NCBI GenBank assembly: GCA_900470095.1 | Contig: UBZM01000002.1 | Coordinates: 87,700 to 151,699 of the forward strand | From: Hyphomicrobiales bacterium | GTDB lineage: Bacteria; Pseudomonadota; Alphaproteobacteria; Rhizobiales; Beijerinckiaceae | Direction of reading: 5' to 3' | DNA length: 64,000 nt | Part shown: one piece after another, positions 7,880 to 18,677 of the stretch | Numbering within the stretch: the stretch's first letter is position 1 | How the letters are laid out: each line of letters opens with the position of its first letter | The notes under the pieces: generated by a model | Seen by the model: only the letters and a program-made list of their open reading frames with translations | Told to the model about the DNA's origin: nothing | Databases searched by the model: none | Position numbers and translations under genes: made by a program

Positions 7880-8391
7880 AGGGGTTCAGCTAGCGCAGTT
7901 CCCCACCTGGCTGACTTTTCCTAGGTCTATTTTACGCGGCAAATCGGCCGAATAAAACGACATCCCCGGCAGCTCCGAACGAAAATAACCTATTGATATT
8001 ACTAAGCTTAGATACGTGGGGGTAATGTGCGGAACGCTCTCCCGCTACCATCCCAAAGGCATACTCCATTGGGATAGGCGGCTTCGCTCCGCGGAGCAGC
8101 TCACTCAGGTCGCATTCAATCGAATCTCCGGGCTTTCGCCGGCCGCCGCCGAGTGAGCGGCTACCGTTGCGATCAAGTCGCGTAGCACCGTCCAACGGCT
8201 CGATCGCCGCCAGATTGTAGTTCTTCGCTGTCGACGGCAGGCGTGATCCTTCGTTAACCACTCCCTGCAACGCTTGCTTGTCCACGAACTGTCATGACAG
8301 TCTGCCATTGACGCGACGATGCCTGAAATAGCGTCCCGGCCACCACGCCAACGACGCACGCCACATCGGTGTTCACCGGAGGGTTGGGCCA
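7880..8391. other. Non-coding stretch containing the right edge of the island
   Basis: About 510 bases without a convincing gene. A 117-codon frame on the minus strand (7932-8285) resembles nothing I know and spans the 14-base repeat at 8037-8050. The stretch from 7940 to 8035 is visibly AT-richer than what follows. The ribosome site of the next gene (GGAGGG) lies at the right end. Confidence 0.4.
8037..8050 (+). repeat. Putative attachment site, right copy of the tRNA-Met 3' end
   Basis: CTCTCCCGCTACCA here is identical to tRNA-Met bases 4898-4911. The sequence on either side does not continue the match, so this is not a second tRNA gene. It marks the likely right boundary of a 3.1 kb integrated segment. 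Confidence 0.65.
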
Positions 8392-8910
8392 TTGACTGCG
8401 GGAAACTGGATTGCCTTGAGCGGACTCGTGATCGCTGCCGCTTCGCTGTCACTATCGATCCGGATGAGGAGACAATATCGGAGGCTCCTCGACGAGGTCG
8501 CGGAACGAGAGCGATCGGTTCGTGCCTGGGTCTTTCGCATCGCACAGGTTGATGAGGCCTCGGCGCCACTTCAGCGCTGCACGCTCTCGTTGAAGCATCC
8601 GCTCCTCGGGGGCGCATGCGAACTGAATGCCGTGGAGATAGAGACCAGCAGCGCATTGCGGGCTGACCTGTCACATTCGGGCCATTGTACGTCGTTCACG
8701 ACGGGGGGCGTGCGGCGCCTGAATCCTCCCATCCGTCTTGGCAGTGAGACCGTTCAGGTGAACCTCGCCCTTCATCTCCTCAAGCCTGAGCAGGTGGAGG
8801 CGCGGGTGGTCTTCAAGGGCCTGCGTCTCGACGCTGAACGGACCCCGATTCAATGCGCAATCCCACTCCGGCCCGAAGAGTACCGGCCAGGTTTGGCGGC
8901 CCCGGTGTAG
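8392..8910 (+). CDS. Membrane-anchored hypothetical protein
   Basis: The 172-residue protein starts at a TTG about eight bases after a good GGAGGG ribosome site. Residues 5-23 (NWIALSGLVIAAASLSLSI) form one membrane segment, followed by a basic RMRRQYRR and a short helix, giving an N-in single-pass topology or a signal anchor. The remaining 130 residues have a beta-rich look with no motif I recognise. It stands alone between the island edge and the polysaccharide locus. Confidence 0.55.
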   Translation: MTAGNWIALSGLVIAAASLSLSIRMRRQYRRLLDEVAERERSVRAWVFRIAQVDEASAPLQRCTLSLKHPLLGGACELNAVEIETSSALRADLSHSGHCTSFTTGGVRRLNPPIRLGSETVQVNLALHLLKPEQVEARVVFKGLRLDAERTPIQCAIPLRPEEYRPGLAAPV

Positions 8911-9188
8911 AGACGGCCCAGAGCCCTCCAGAGGAGGCGTCGGACTATCCCGATTTGCCAGCGCCTGGATTGCGACCGACATCTGGTTAAGGAAGGCCCC
9001 CGGCGAAGCACGGGGAATACGTGGGCAACTTATGGGGCCAAGGCGTTTGCCAGGCCATTGAAAACAGCCCGTGTTTGCAGCCTCCTTCCGAGTCCGCCCA
9101 TTAGACTGTTCGGCGATACCGAATCGGGTATGCTTTTTCGAGCACTGCGCTCTCCCGCGACCAACGATAACGATCTGGCGCCCATTCC

Positions 9189-10214
9189 GTGACGATCAAA
9201 ACCGCACCGCAACGGGTTCTGCTCACAGGCGCGGCAGGTTTCGTCGGCTTCCATGTGACCGAGGCCCTGTTGGCGCAGGGCGTTCAGGTGCTCGGCATCG
9301 ACAATCTCACTCCCTATTATGATCCCGCCCTCAAGCAGGCTCGGCTTGATCGGCTAACCCCGCGCAACGGCTTTTCATTCGAGCAGCTCGACATTGCCGA
9401 GTATGACGCATTTCAGAACGCCTTTGCGCTCTTTCGCCCGGACGCGGTGATCCATCTCGCCGCGCAGGCCGGCGTGCGCTATTCGCTCGAGAACCCGCGC
9501 GCCTATGCGAGCGCCAATCTCGACGGCTTCCTCTCGGTGCTCGAGGCTTGCCGGCACCATCCTGTCCGGCACCTGATCTATGCCTCGTCGAGTTCGGTCT
9601 ATGGCGCCAATGCCAAGGTGCCCTTCAGCGAGCACGATGGCGCCGACCATCCCGTCTCGCTCTACGCGGCGACCAAGCGCGCCAATGAACTGATGGCGCA
9701 TTCCTATGCGCATCTTTATGGCATTCCGGTCACTGGCCTGCGCTTCTTTACGGTCTACGGCCCCTGGGGCCGACCGGACATGGCCTATTTCAAGTTCACC
9801 AAGGCGATTCTCGAAGGCCGTCCGATCGACGTCTACGCCGAAAGCGAGATGAGCCGGGATTTCACCTATATCGACGACGTCAGCGCGGCGATCGTTCGGC
9901 TGATCGGAGAGCCGCCGATTCCCTCGCCCGACTTCAACCCCGCCTCGCCCGATCCTGCGACGGCCGCAGCGCCTTATCGCATCTACAACATCGGCAATCA
10001 CACGCCAGTCCGGCTCGATCGCTTCATCGCCGTGATCGAGGCTGCCTGCGGCAGGAAAGCTACCAAGCGCCATCTGCCCATGCAGCCGGGCGACGTACCC
10101 GCGACCTATGCCGATGTCAGCGCGCTGGCGGCGCGCGTCGGCTTCAGCCCCTCGACCTCGATCGAGGATGGCATCCGGCATTTCGCCGATTGGTATCGTG
10201 ACTTCTATGGCTGA
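9189..10214 (+). CDS. NAD-dependent epimerase, UDP-glucuronate 4-epimerase-like
   Basis: The enzyme has 341 residues and belongs to the extended SDR family. It would interconvert UDP-glucuronate and UDP-galacturonate in the cytoplasm. The NAD site is GAAGFVGFHV, the catalytic Ser-rich loop is SSSSVYG, and the active-site Tyr and Lys are in YAATKRANE. The substrate-specific stretch IDNLTPYYDPALKQARL is typical of the UDP-glucuronate 4-epimerase group (LspL/WbnF type). The start is a GTG. It opens the polysaccharide locus but is separated from wzm by 227 bases, so it may have its own promoter. Substrate is by family, not proven. Confidence 0.82.
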   Translation: MTIKTAPQRVLLTGAAGFVGFHVTEALLAQGVQVLGIDNLTPYYDPALKQARLDRLTPRNGFSFEQLDIAEYDAFQNAFALFRPDAVIHLAAQAGVRYSLENPRAYASANLDGFLSVLEACRHHPVRHLIYASSSSVYGANAKVPFSEHDGADHPVSLYAATKRANELMAHSYAHLYGIPVTGLRFFTVYGPWGRPDMAYFKFTKAILEGRPIDVYAESEMSRDFTYIDDVSAAIVRLIGEPPIPSPDFNPASPDPATAAAPYRIYNIGNHTPVRLDRFIAVIEAACGRKATKRHLPMQPGDVPATYADVSALAARVGFSPSTSIEDGIRHFADWYRDFYG

Positions 10215-10441
10215 AACAAAGTAGCGGCGCTGCCAACGCGTCGGCCTCTCGGCCTGACAGGTCAGGAGATTCACGATCGGCTGCATATCAAACGACGCGC
10301 TCTTGCGCCGAGCGCAGCCAGCAGGTCCCAGCAGGCGATCGAAGCCTTGCACGAACGCGCCGCTTCAATGCCGGCCTGTTGAACTGCCCCCCCTTATCGA
10401 GTAGACCGCCGTCCTGTTCATAGCATTCGGGATCAGCGCGC

Positions 10442-11265
10442 TTGCCAAAGGATACCATCATCATCACGGCCGAGAGCCAGGATGGAAACTATTGGCGCGA
10501 CCTCTGGCGCGAACGGGAGCTTCTCGCCTTTCTTGCCTGGCGCGATTTGCTTGTGAGATACAAGCAGACCTTTGTTGGGATTGCCTGGACGGTTCTTAAG
10601 CCGCTCGCCGTCATCCTGGTTTATACGTTCGTATTTGGAGTTTTGGCGCAACTGCCGTCACATGGCGTGCCATACACCTTGATCGTGCTGACGGGCCTAT
10701 TACCGTGGCAATTGTTTTCAACGGTCATGCTCGTGTCGAGCGACAGCCTCCTGAGCAATGCGCACCTGGTTCAGAAGGTCTATTTTCCGCGCATCATCAT
10801 TCCAGTTTCGTCGATCGTCGTCTGTATCGTCGATCACCTCGTTTCGTTCCTGATCATTTTCCTGATGCTGGCCTGGTTCGGTGTGGCACCGGGATGGCAG
10901 TTTCTGCTGCTGCCTTTCGTGACCTTTCTCGCGGTCTGCTGCGCCCTCGGCCTGGGCCTGATCGCTGCGGCGCTCAATGTGCGCTATCGCGATGTTCGGC
11001 AATTGCTGCCAATCCTGCTTCAAATTGGTGTCTTCGTCTGCCCGGTGGGTTACGCAACGAGCCTGGTCTCGGAGCGCTGGCAATGGCTCTATGCGCTTAA
11101 CCCGGTCGTTGGCATCATCGATGCCTTTCGCTGGTGTGTTCTGGGCAAAACCGAGCTGATCTTTCCGCCCAGCATTCTTGTCTCGATCGTTTTCGCGGTA
11201 GTCTCTCTGGCTGTGGGTGTGCGGGTCTTTCGGCGCGCCGAGCCTTCCTTTGCGGATGCTATGTG

Positions 11266-11266
<1 letters not shown>
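10442..11266 (+). CDS. wzm: Polysaccharide ABC exporter permease (Wzm type)
   Basis: This 274-residue ABC-2 type permease has about six membrane segments. It carries undecaprenyl-linked polysaccharide across the inner membrane together with the ATPase encoded next. The cytoplasmic N-terminal helix (YWRDLWRERELLAFLAWRD, then VRYKQTFVGIAWTVLKPL) is characteristic of O-antigen/capsule/teichoic-acid exporters. The start is a TTG after GGGAT. Its TGA shares one base with the ATG of the ATPase gene (TGATG), so the two subunits are translationally coupled. Confidence 0.9.
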
Positions 11267-12582
<1,316 letters not shown>

Positions 12583-12584
12583 TC

Positions 12585-13313
12585 ATGCGTCTCCCATTTC
12601 GTAGCCCCCGCGCCAAGCCGACTGTGCCTGATCCGGCCCCCAGCCACGCACCCGCAGGGCTGACGAGCTACGCCCAGTCCGGCGAGGACATGATCGCGCG
12701 CTTTGTTCTGAACACCCTTGGGGTCACGCGTCCAAACTATCTCGACTTGGGCGCCTACGATGCAGTGCGCCTGAGCAACACATTTCATTTCTACGAAGCA
12801 GGGTCGCAGGGCGTATGCGTGGAGGCAGATCCGGCACTGGCAACAGCTTTTGCCAAGGCCCGCCCGCGCGATCAGGTGATTAACGCCGCCATTTCCGGCC
12901 GCACCTCCGGGAAGGGCCGCTTCTTCATTATGGCGGAACAAACGCTCAATACGCTATCTCAAGCGGAAGCCGAACGTCTTGAGCGTGAAGAGCAGTGCCA
13001 GATCAGCGCCACGATCGAGATCGATATTCTGCCGGTGGCAAAATTGATCGCTCAGTCTTTTCCTGACCAGACGCTCGATTTTCTTTCCATTGATCTTGAA
13101 GGTATCGACGAAGAAATAATTGGCGCAATTGACTTCAATTTTGCTCGCCCAAAGGTCATATGCATCGAAACCTTAAGCTACAGCCGCATCGGCGGGCAAA
13201 CTAAGAAGCCGAAAGCGGCAGAGATACTGCTGGGGCAAGATTACATGACTTATGCAGACACCTATATAAATACGATCTTTGTGGACGCGGCTCTCTGGAG
13301 GGCACGTACTTGA
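12585..13313 (+). CDS. FkbM-family methyltransferase
   Basis: The 242-residue protein has the FkbM fold. YAQSGEDMIARFVLN is followed by YLDLGAYDAVRLSNTFHFYE (SAM site), GVCVEADP (acidic loop) and FLSIDLEGIDEEI. Members O-methylate sugars or other small molecules. It begins two bases after the wzt stop, and its end overlaps the start of the next methyltransferase (TTGA). Within this operon the likely target is a sugar of the exported glycan, possibly its terminal cap. Confidence 0.83.
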   Translation: MRLPFRSPRAKPTVPDPAPSHAPAGLTSYAQSGEDMIARFVLNTLGVTRPNYLDLGAYDAVRLSNTFHFYEAGSQGVCVEADPALATAFAKARPRDQVINAAISGRTSGKGRFFIMAEQTLNTLSQAEAERLEREEQCQISATIEIDILPVAKLIAQSFPDQTLDFLSIDLEGIDEEIIGAIDFNFARPKVICIETLSYSRIGGQTKKPKAAEILLGQDYMTYADTYINTIFVDAALWRART

Positions 13314-14221
13314 ATTCTATTTCCAAGATGCGCCGGCTCCCCGGAGTTCTTACCGAATGGCTGTTCCCGAACGCGGGCACCACCGCTAAGCTGCGCGCCC
13401 AGCTTGGGGAGGCGGAAGGGAAGCTTGCGCGGTGGAGCGAAGCTGCTCCGTTGATCGAGAGCTTTCTCGCGCTCCCTCCACAGGAGCGGTTGAAGATCAT
13501 TTCGACCGATCAGGGACAATATGTAGCCGGCACCAAGAACTCTTCAACGCGTGATACCTGGGTCGCAAAGGTACTCGAGGACTTGCCTGCTGGATGGCGC
13601 CTGCTCGATGCCGGAGCCGGCGAATGCCAGTACAAGAAGCATTGCGGTCATTTGCGCTATGTCGCGCAAGACATCGCGATTTATGACGGCAAGGGCGACA
13701 AGGGACTGCAGACTGGTGAGTGGGATTTCTCCCAGATCGACATCGTCTGCGACCTATTGGCTGTGCCGGAGCCCGACGGTTCCTTCGATGCTGTTTTGTG
13801 CACAGAGGTTCTTGAGCACTTGCCGGATCCGGTCCGGGCGATAGACGAGATGGCGCGCCTGCTGAGGCCAGGCGGGATGATGATTATCACATCACCGTTT
13901 TGGAGCCTGACTCACTTCGCGCCCTTTCACTACGCGACGGGTTTCAATCGGTATTTCTATGAGCATCACCTGGAACGCCTCGGCTTCGATGTCGTTGAGA
14001 TGACGCCAAATGGCAATTTCTTCGAATGCGTCGCCCAGGAGACTCGGCGGATAGGAATCATGGCAGACAAATTCACTGACACTGCGCCGAATGCAGCTGA
14101 GATCTACGCCATGCAGACCATTCTGGCGATGAGCGAGCGCATGTCTGCCAGGGACAAGGGTAGCACCGAGATGCTGCACTTTGACTGGCAACTGCGCGCC
14201 ACTAAGCGTGCAGCCGACTGA
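13310..14221 (+). CDS. Class I SAM-dependent methyltransferase
   Basis: The protein has 303 residues. An N-terminal helical part (about 1-60) precedes a Methyltransf_11-type domain with LLDAGAGECQYKKHCG (motif I), a middle FDAVLCTEVLEHLPDPV, and ARLLRPGGMMIITSPFWSL. The start is a TTG overlapping the FkbM stop. Similar proteins occur in many O-antigen and capsule loci. The acceptor is unknown; a sugar hydroxyl or a lipid-linked intermediate is likely from context. Confidence 0.75.
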   Translation: MNSISKMRRLPGVLTEWLFPNAGTTAKLRAQLGEAEGKLARWSEAAPLIESFLALPPQERLKIISTDQGQYVAGTKNSSTRDTWVAKVLEDLPAGWRLLDAGAGECQYKKHCGHLRYVAQDIAIYDGKGDKGLQTGEWDFSQIDIVCDLLAVPEPDGSFDAVLCTEVLEHLPDPVRAIDEMARLLRPGGMMIITSPFWSLTHFAPFHYATGFNRYFYEHHLERLGFDVVEMTPNGNFFECVAQETRRIGIMADKFTDTAPNAAEIYAMQTILAMSERMSARDKGSTEMLHFDWQLRATKRAAD

Positions 14222-14228
14222 GCTTGCG

Positions 14229-15113
14229 ATGGCGAATCCCAACCGCACCGTCACAGTCCGTTTGATCGGCGGCCTCGGCAACCAGCTTTTTCAATACGCA
14301 ACCGCGCGCGCGGTTGCGCTGCGCAAGGACGGGACCGTCAAGCTCGATGTCAGCGGATTCGAGGCTTACGGTTTGCGGCGCTATGAACTCGATGCATATC
14401 CTATTGAAGCCAGTCTCGCGACAGCGCAGGATCTGGCGGCTTTCGAGACACAGTCGCCACCTGCCGGCACCTTCGGGCGCATCATGCGGAAGCTCCGGCC
14501 GCCTGCACGGATCTACCGCGAGCCGCACTTTCACTATGATCAACAGCTCGCCTCACAGCTGCTGCCGATCTATCTCGACGGCTATTGGCAGAGCGAGCGA
14601 TATTTCGTCGAAGCTGCCGATCAGTTGCGCCGTGACCTGACGCCGCGCGAGCCTCTCGATCCCGACAATGCAGCTCTGGCTCACGAGATTGAGGCTGTCG
14701 AGGCCGTATCGCTTCATGTTCGGCGAGGCGATTATGTGAGCAACGCTCATACCAACGCCTATCACGGCGTCTGTTCGCTCGATTATTATCGGGCGGCCAT
14801 CGCGCTCATCCGCCAACGCGTGGGCGCGCCGCATTTCTTCGTGTTCTCCGACGATCACGATTGGACGCGCGAAAATCTTCGCCTTGACGGCCCTGCAACA
14901 TACGTTACCGCCAACCCGGCTGACCGCGGCTTCCGTGACATGCAACTGATGGCACGCTGCCGACATCACGTCATCGCCAACTCCTCGTTCAGTTGGTGGG
15001 GCGCCTGGCTGAACCCCTCCCCTGACAAGATCGTGGTGGCACCGAAGGGCTGGTTTGTCAGCCAGGACAACGATACGCGCGATCTGTTGCCGACTGGTTG
15101 GATCCGGCTATGA
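14229..15113 (+). CDS. GT11 alpha-1,2-fucosyltransferase-like glycosyltransferase
   Basis: The 294-residue enzyme has the GT11 signatures: LIGGLGNQLFQYATARA at the N-terminus, the GDP-fucose-binding HVRRGDYV, and the late IANSSFSWWGAWLN. It would transfer L-fucose in alpha-1,2 linkage, and the same locus makes GDP-fucose through gmd and fcl, which strengthens the call. I used the ATG at 14229, seven bases after the previous stop, rather than a longer start inside that gene. Its end overlaps the next gene by ATGA. Confidence 0.86.
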   Translation: MANPNRTVTVRLIGGLGNQLFQYATARAVALRKDGTVKLDVSGFEAYGLRRYELDAYPIEASLATAQDLAAFETQSPPAGTFGRIMRKLRPPARIYREPHFHYDQQLASQLLPIYLDGYWQSERYFVEAADQLRRDLTPREPLDPDNAALAHEIEAVEAVSLHVRRGDYVSNAHTNAYHGVCSLDYYRAAIALIRQRVGAPHFFVFSDDHDWTRENLRLDGPATYVTANPADRGFRDMQLMARCRHHVIANSSFSWWGAWLNPSPDKIVVAPKGWFVSQDNDTRDLLPTGWIRL

Positions 15114-16141
15114 GCAATCCCTGGGTCAGCGTCGTGATGTCCGTCTATAACGGCGCTGCCGACGCACCGAAGGCGATCCGTTCGATTCTTGATCAGACTT
15201 TTGGCGATTTCGAATTGATCGCCATAGACAACGGATCCTTCAAGGACGACACGCGGGCTGTCCTGGAATCGATTGCGCAGAAGGAACAGGACGCCCGCCT
15301 GCGCATCGTGACGCTTGACCAGAACATTGGCCTCGCCGGCGCCCTCAATCACGGCATAGCGTTGGCGCGCGGGCGCTATATCGCAAGACAGGATCACGAC
15401 GACCTCTCGCTGCCGGATCGGCTGGCCCGCCAGGTTGCCTATATGGATTCACATCCCGGCTGCGGCTTGCTGGGGACGCGTGCGGAAATCTGGATCGGAG
15501 ATCAGCCGACAGGCCGCGCCCACGATCATCCGCTCGACAATGCGACATTGCAGCTCGCGCTGCTCTTCAATAACCCTTTCGTGCATTCATCCGTGATGAT
15601 CCGCAGGTCAGCACTCGACCTGGTCGGAGACTACACGACTGACCTGGCACGACAGCCGCCCGAAGATTACGAACTGTGGTCCCGCATTGCACGTCGCTTC
15701 GAGGTGGCGAATCTGCCGGAGCGGCTGCTCGTCTATCGCGAGATGCCAAACAGCATGTCACGCAACGGACCCAATCCATTCCTGGATCGGTTGTTGCTGC
15801 TTGCCTCAGAGAATATCGCGTTCTGGAATGGCCTCGCGGCGCCGGATGCAGCGTGCCGCGATGCCGCTGCGCTGAGCGTGACGGCCTATGATCGCCTATC
15901 CCCAGGGGCCGACATACACACGATCTGCGCGCGCGTGGAGCAAGCGATCGATGCGATTGACGCTTCAGGCTCCCCGCCGACAGCGGCTGCGGATCGGGCT
16001 CAGGCCCTCGCCAATTTGCGCCACCATTATGGTTTGGCTCGCAAGCTTCCGAACTGGTCCAGACCCTTCATCAAGCTCGGGCGCAAGATTCCGCTTTCAA
16101 CATCACTCAGAAAATATGTCAAGAATTGGCTGACGCGGTAA
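15110..16141 (+). CDS. Glycosyltransferase family 2
   Basis: The 343-residue inverting GT-A enzyme contains VSVVMSVYNGA at the start, the nucleotide-binding region around AIDNGSFKDDT, the metal-binding ARQDHDD and the late acidic PPEDYELWSRI. It adds one sugar to the lipid-linked repeat on the cytoplasmic face. The ATG overlaps the GT11 stop (ATGA). Acceptor and donor cannot be told from sequence. There is no membrane segment beyond weak hydrophobic stretches. Confidence 0.84.
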   Translation: MSNPWVSVVMSVYNGAADAPKAIRSILDQTFGDFELIAIDNGSFKDDTRAVLESIAQKEQDARLRIVTLDQNIGLAGALNHGIALARGRYIARQDHDDLSLPDRLARQVAYMDSHPGCGLLGTRAEIWIGDQPTGRAHDHPLDNATLQLALLFNNPFVHSSVMIRRSALDLVGDYTTDLARQPPEDYELWSRIARRFEVANLPERLLVYREMPNSMSRNGPNPFLDRLLLLASENIAFWNGLAAPDAACRDAAALSVTAYDRLSPGADIHTICARVEQAIDAIDASGSPPTAAADRAQALANLRHHYGLARKLPNWSRPFIKLGRKIPLSTSLRKYVKNWLTR

Positions 16142-16186
16142 AGCGAGGCGGCAGCCTTTCTACATCTCCATTCAAAGAGTATTTCA

Positions 16187-17677
16187 ATGCGCCTGCTTCT
16201 TGCTTGCGAATTTTATCATCCGAGCCGTGGCGGCGTGCAAGAAGTGATGCGTCAGATCGCCGAGCGCCTGGTGGCCGCCGGGCATGATGTGACCGTGGCG
16301 ACGACGCGCCTCCCGGAGCGAGATTTCAAAAGCCACAATGGCGTGAAGATCGAGGAATTCGCCGTATCCGGCAACCTCGTCAACGGCATCAACGGCGAGA
16401 CCCAGGCATATGTTGACTATCTCAAGGCCTTCGACGGCGACGCCGTTATGATAAAGGCCGCGCAACAATGGACCTTTGATGCATCCTGGCCAGCGCTCGA
16501 TGCAATCAAAGCCCGAAAGATTTTCATCCCGTGCGGATTTTCGTGCCTCTATGAAACGAACTACAAGAGATATTTCGATGAATTGCCAGAGATACTGGCA
16601 AAATTCGATAGGCTGATCTTCTACGCCGAGAGCTATCGCGACGTCGATTTCGCACAGGCGCACGGCCTCGACAAGCTCTCCTTCATCCCCAACGGGGCGA
16701 GCGATGTCGAGTTCGAGCACAGGCCCGCGCCAGGGCTGCGCGCCCGCCTCGGTATTTCCGAAGACGCGTTGCTGATCATGACGGTCGGCACCCCCATCAA
16801 CGCCAAGGGACATACCGAGCTGGCGCGCGCCTTCGGCGCCCTTGACCCCAAAGGGAGGGAACTCGCGCTCGTCCTCAACGGTCAATGGCCCAAGCCCCCG
16901 CCCGAGCCTGTGTCCGAGGCGGAAGATGCCCAGTCGGGATCCATGTCCAACGCGCTGCCTCCAGGCACGAAGCCACGGACATCCAGTGCGCTCGCCCGGA
17001 TTCTGGGCAATGCCAGCGAGATATGGCGTCGTGATGGATCGAGCGCGTTCCTGGCGCGCGCGTTACAATTTGCCCGATATCGCGCGATAGGAGTGCTGCG
17101 ATCCGCCACAGCACCGTTCTACCGGGCCTGGCGCGCAGCCCATGCCGCTTCGAACGGCGCCTTCCCCGCTCCACCTCCTGCGCCTCGGACCATCGACGAC
17201 GACATCGCCGACGCCGAGGCTCAGCCCCTCAAGCGCGTCTTCAAGACGAACCTGTCGCGCGACGACCTGATCGGCGCCTTCTTCACCGCAGACCTGTTCG
17301 TCTTTGCCTCGAATGTCGAATACTCGCCCCTCGTGCTCTTCGAGGCAGGGGCAGCCGGCCTGCCCTATGTGACCGTTCCCGTCGGCAATGCAGAAGAGAT
17401 CGTACGCTGGACCGGCGGAGGAGAGATTTGTCCCGCGGCCAAGGACGAGCGCGGCTATACTCGCGTGGCCCCGGATCAGTTGGCGATGCATATTCAGGCT
17501 CTGCTCGATGATCCGGCCCGGCGGAAGGCATTGGGCGAGGCCGGCCGGGCTTCATGGCGGAAAATCTATAATTGGGCGGCAATCACATCCCAATATGAGG
17601 CTGTCCTTAGCGGCAAGGGCGGTGAGTTTACCTCTGAATTTCTCAGCGGCGCGTCCCGGAGAACTCACCATGACTGA
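16187..17677 (+). CDS. Glycosyltransferase family 4 with a large internal insertion
   Basis: The enzyme has 496 residues, longer than the usual 370-400. The N-terminal half shows CEFYHPSRGGVQEVMRQIAERL and SFIPNGASDVEF, then LLIMTVGTPINAKGHTEL begins the second Rossmann fold. The fold is interrupted after ALVLNGQWP by about 115 residues (about 240-350) rich in Pro, Ser and Ala with an Arg-rich helix. It resumes at KRVFKTNLSRDDLIGAFF, and the EX7E motif is in EYSPLVLFEA. The insertion is unusual and may bind a partner or the membrane. The gene overlaps the next by eight bases. Confidence 0.82.
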   Translation: MRLLLACEFYHPSRGGVQEVMRQIAERLVAAGHDVTVATTRLPERDFKSHNGVKIEEFAVSGNLVNGINGETQAYVDYLKAFDGDAVMIKAAQQWTFDASWPALDAIKARKIFIPCGFSCLYETNYKRYFDELPEILAKFDRLIFYAESYRDVDFAQAHGLDKLSFIPNGASDVEFEHRPAPGLRARLGISEDALLIMTVGTPINAKGHTELARAFGALDPKGRELALVLNGQWPKPPPEPVSEAEDAQSGSMSNALPPGTKPRTSSALARILGNASEIWRRDGSSAFLARALQFARYRAIGVLRSATAPFYRAWRAAHAASNGAFPAPPPAPRTIDDDIADAEAQPLKRVFKTNLSRDDLIGAFFTADLFVFASNVEYSPLVLFEAGAAGLPYVTVPVGNAEEIVRWTGGGEICPAAKDERGYTRVAPDQLAMHIQALLDDPARRKALGEAGRASWRKIYNWAAITSQYEAVLSGKGGEFTSEFLSGASRRTHHD

Positions 17678-18677
17678 GAAGATGGATTCTCAAGCCGCTC
17701 GATGGGCCGGGCGACTGGCCAGCTCCTGGGATCGTCTCAAGAAGAAGGTCCATCTGGTTCGCACCTATGATCTTGACCAAGAGGACTTACTCGAGAAGGT
17801 TCTGCAGAATCAGGCATTGGTAGATGCCACGCTCACGCATCGCGATCTCGCGGCCGAAGCCCTGCGCATGCGAGAATACACCCAGCGCGTCCTTGACGAG
17901 CGCTACTGGCTACAAGACGTCCTTGACCAAAAAGACTTCGTCATGGGCGAGATGGATCGCAAGCGGGGAGATGAGGCGTCCCAAGCCGCCTTCCGAGCGG
18001 AGCTCCAGATCTTCAAGACAGAAGCGAACGCGCTGGGACAAAGACTGCCTGTTCGCGATGAGGATATCTATCCGCAACTCGGGGACCGCACCGCCAGCAC
18101 GCCATTTGACCGGCACTATCTGTATCATCCTGCCTGGGCTGCGCGTGTTCTTGCGCGAACCCGCCCGGTTGAGCACGTCGATATTTCGTCAATCCTTCAG
18201 TTTGCGACAATGCTCTCGGCATTTGTCCCGACAAGATTTTACGACTATCGGCCAGCCCCGCTCGACATAGCCGGCCTCACCTGCGGCGCTGCTGACCTGG
18301 CCGCACTTCCCTTTGCCGATCAAAGCCTGCCTTCGCTGTCCTGCATGCATGTGCTGGAGCATATCGGGCTTGGCCGCTACGGTGACCCACTCGACCCCGA
18401 TGGCGATCTCAAGGCGATTGCCGAACTGGTGCGCGTATTGGCTCCTGGAGGAAACCTGCTGATTGCGACGCCTGTCGGGCGCCCGAGAGTGCAGTTCAAC
18501 GCGCACCGCATTTATGACCACGAGGCCTTTGCCAGCTACTTCGCCCCGCTCGAACTCGTGGAATTCGCCCTTATCGAGGAGCATGGCGAGCGTGGGCCTA
18601 TTGTCGCTCCTCCTGCTGAGCTAGTACGCAGCCAGAATTATGGTTGTGGTTGCTTCTGGTTCCGGCGGGCGGCATGA
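17670..18677 (+). CDS. DUF268-type SAM methyltransferase-like protein with helical N-terminus
   Basis: The protein has 335 residues. The first ~130 are charged and helical, with coiled-coil character (YDLDQEDLLEKVLQNQALVD, TQRVLDERYWLQDVLDQKD). The rest matches the DUF268 pattern: HYLYHPAWAARVL, then HVLEHIGLGRYGDPLDPDGD and VRVLAPGGNLLIATP. DUF268 proteins look like methyltransferases and are common in polysaccharide loci, but no reaction is known to me. I chose the ATG at 17670 after GGAG, eight bases inside the previous gene. It ends in an ATGA overlap with rfbG. Confidence 0.74.
   Translation: MTEKMDSQAARWAGRLASSWDRLKKKVHLVRTYDLDQEDLLEKVLQNQALVDATLTHRDLAAEALRMREYTQRVLDERYWLQDVLDQKDFVMGEMDRKRGDEASQAAFRAELQIFKTEANALGQRLPVRDEDIYPQLGDRTASTPFDRHYLYHPAWAARVLARTRPVEHVDISSILQFATMLSAFVPTRFYDYRPAPLDIAGLTCGAADLAALPFADQSLPSLSCMHVLEHIGLGRYGDPLDPDGDLKAIAELVRVLAPGGNLLIATPVGRPRVQFNAHRIYDHEAFASYFAPLELVEFALIEEHGERGPIVAPPAELVRSQNYGCGCFWFRRAA

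Noticed and set aside
7932..8285. 117-codon minus-strand frame across the right repeat of the island
   Set aside because: No family resemblance, no clear ribosome site, and it spans a likely recombination junction.
8105..8674. 189-codon Arg-rich minus-strand frame
   Set aside because: Overlaps the membrane-anchored protein gene at 8392 and has shadow-like composition.
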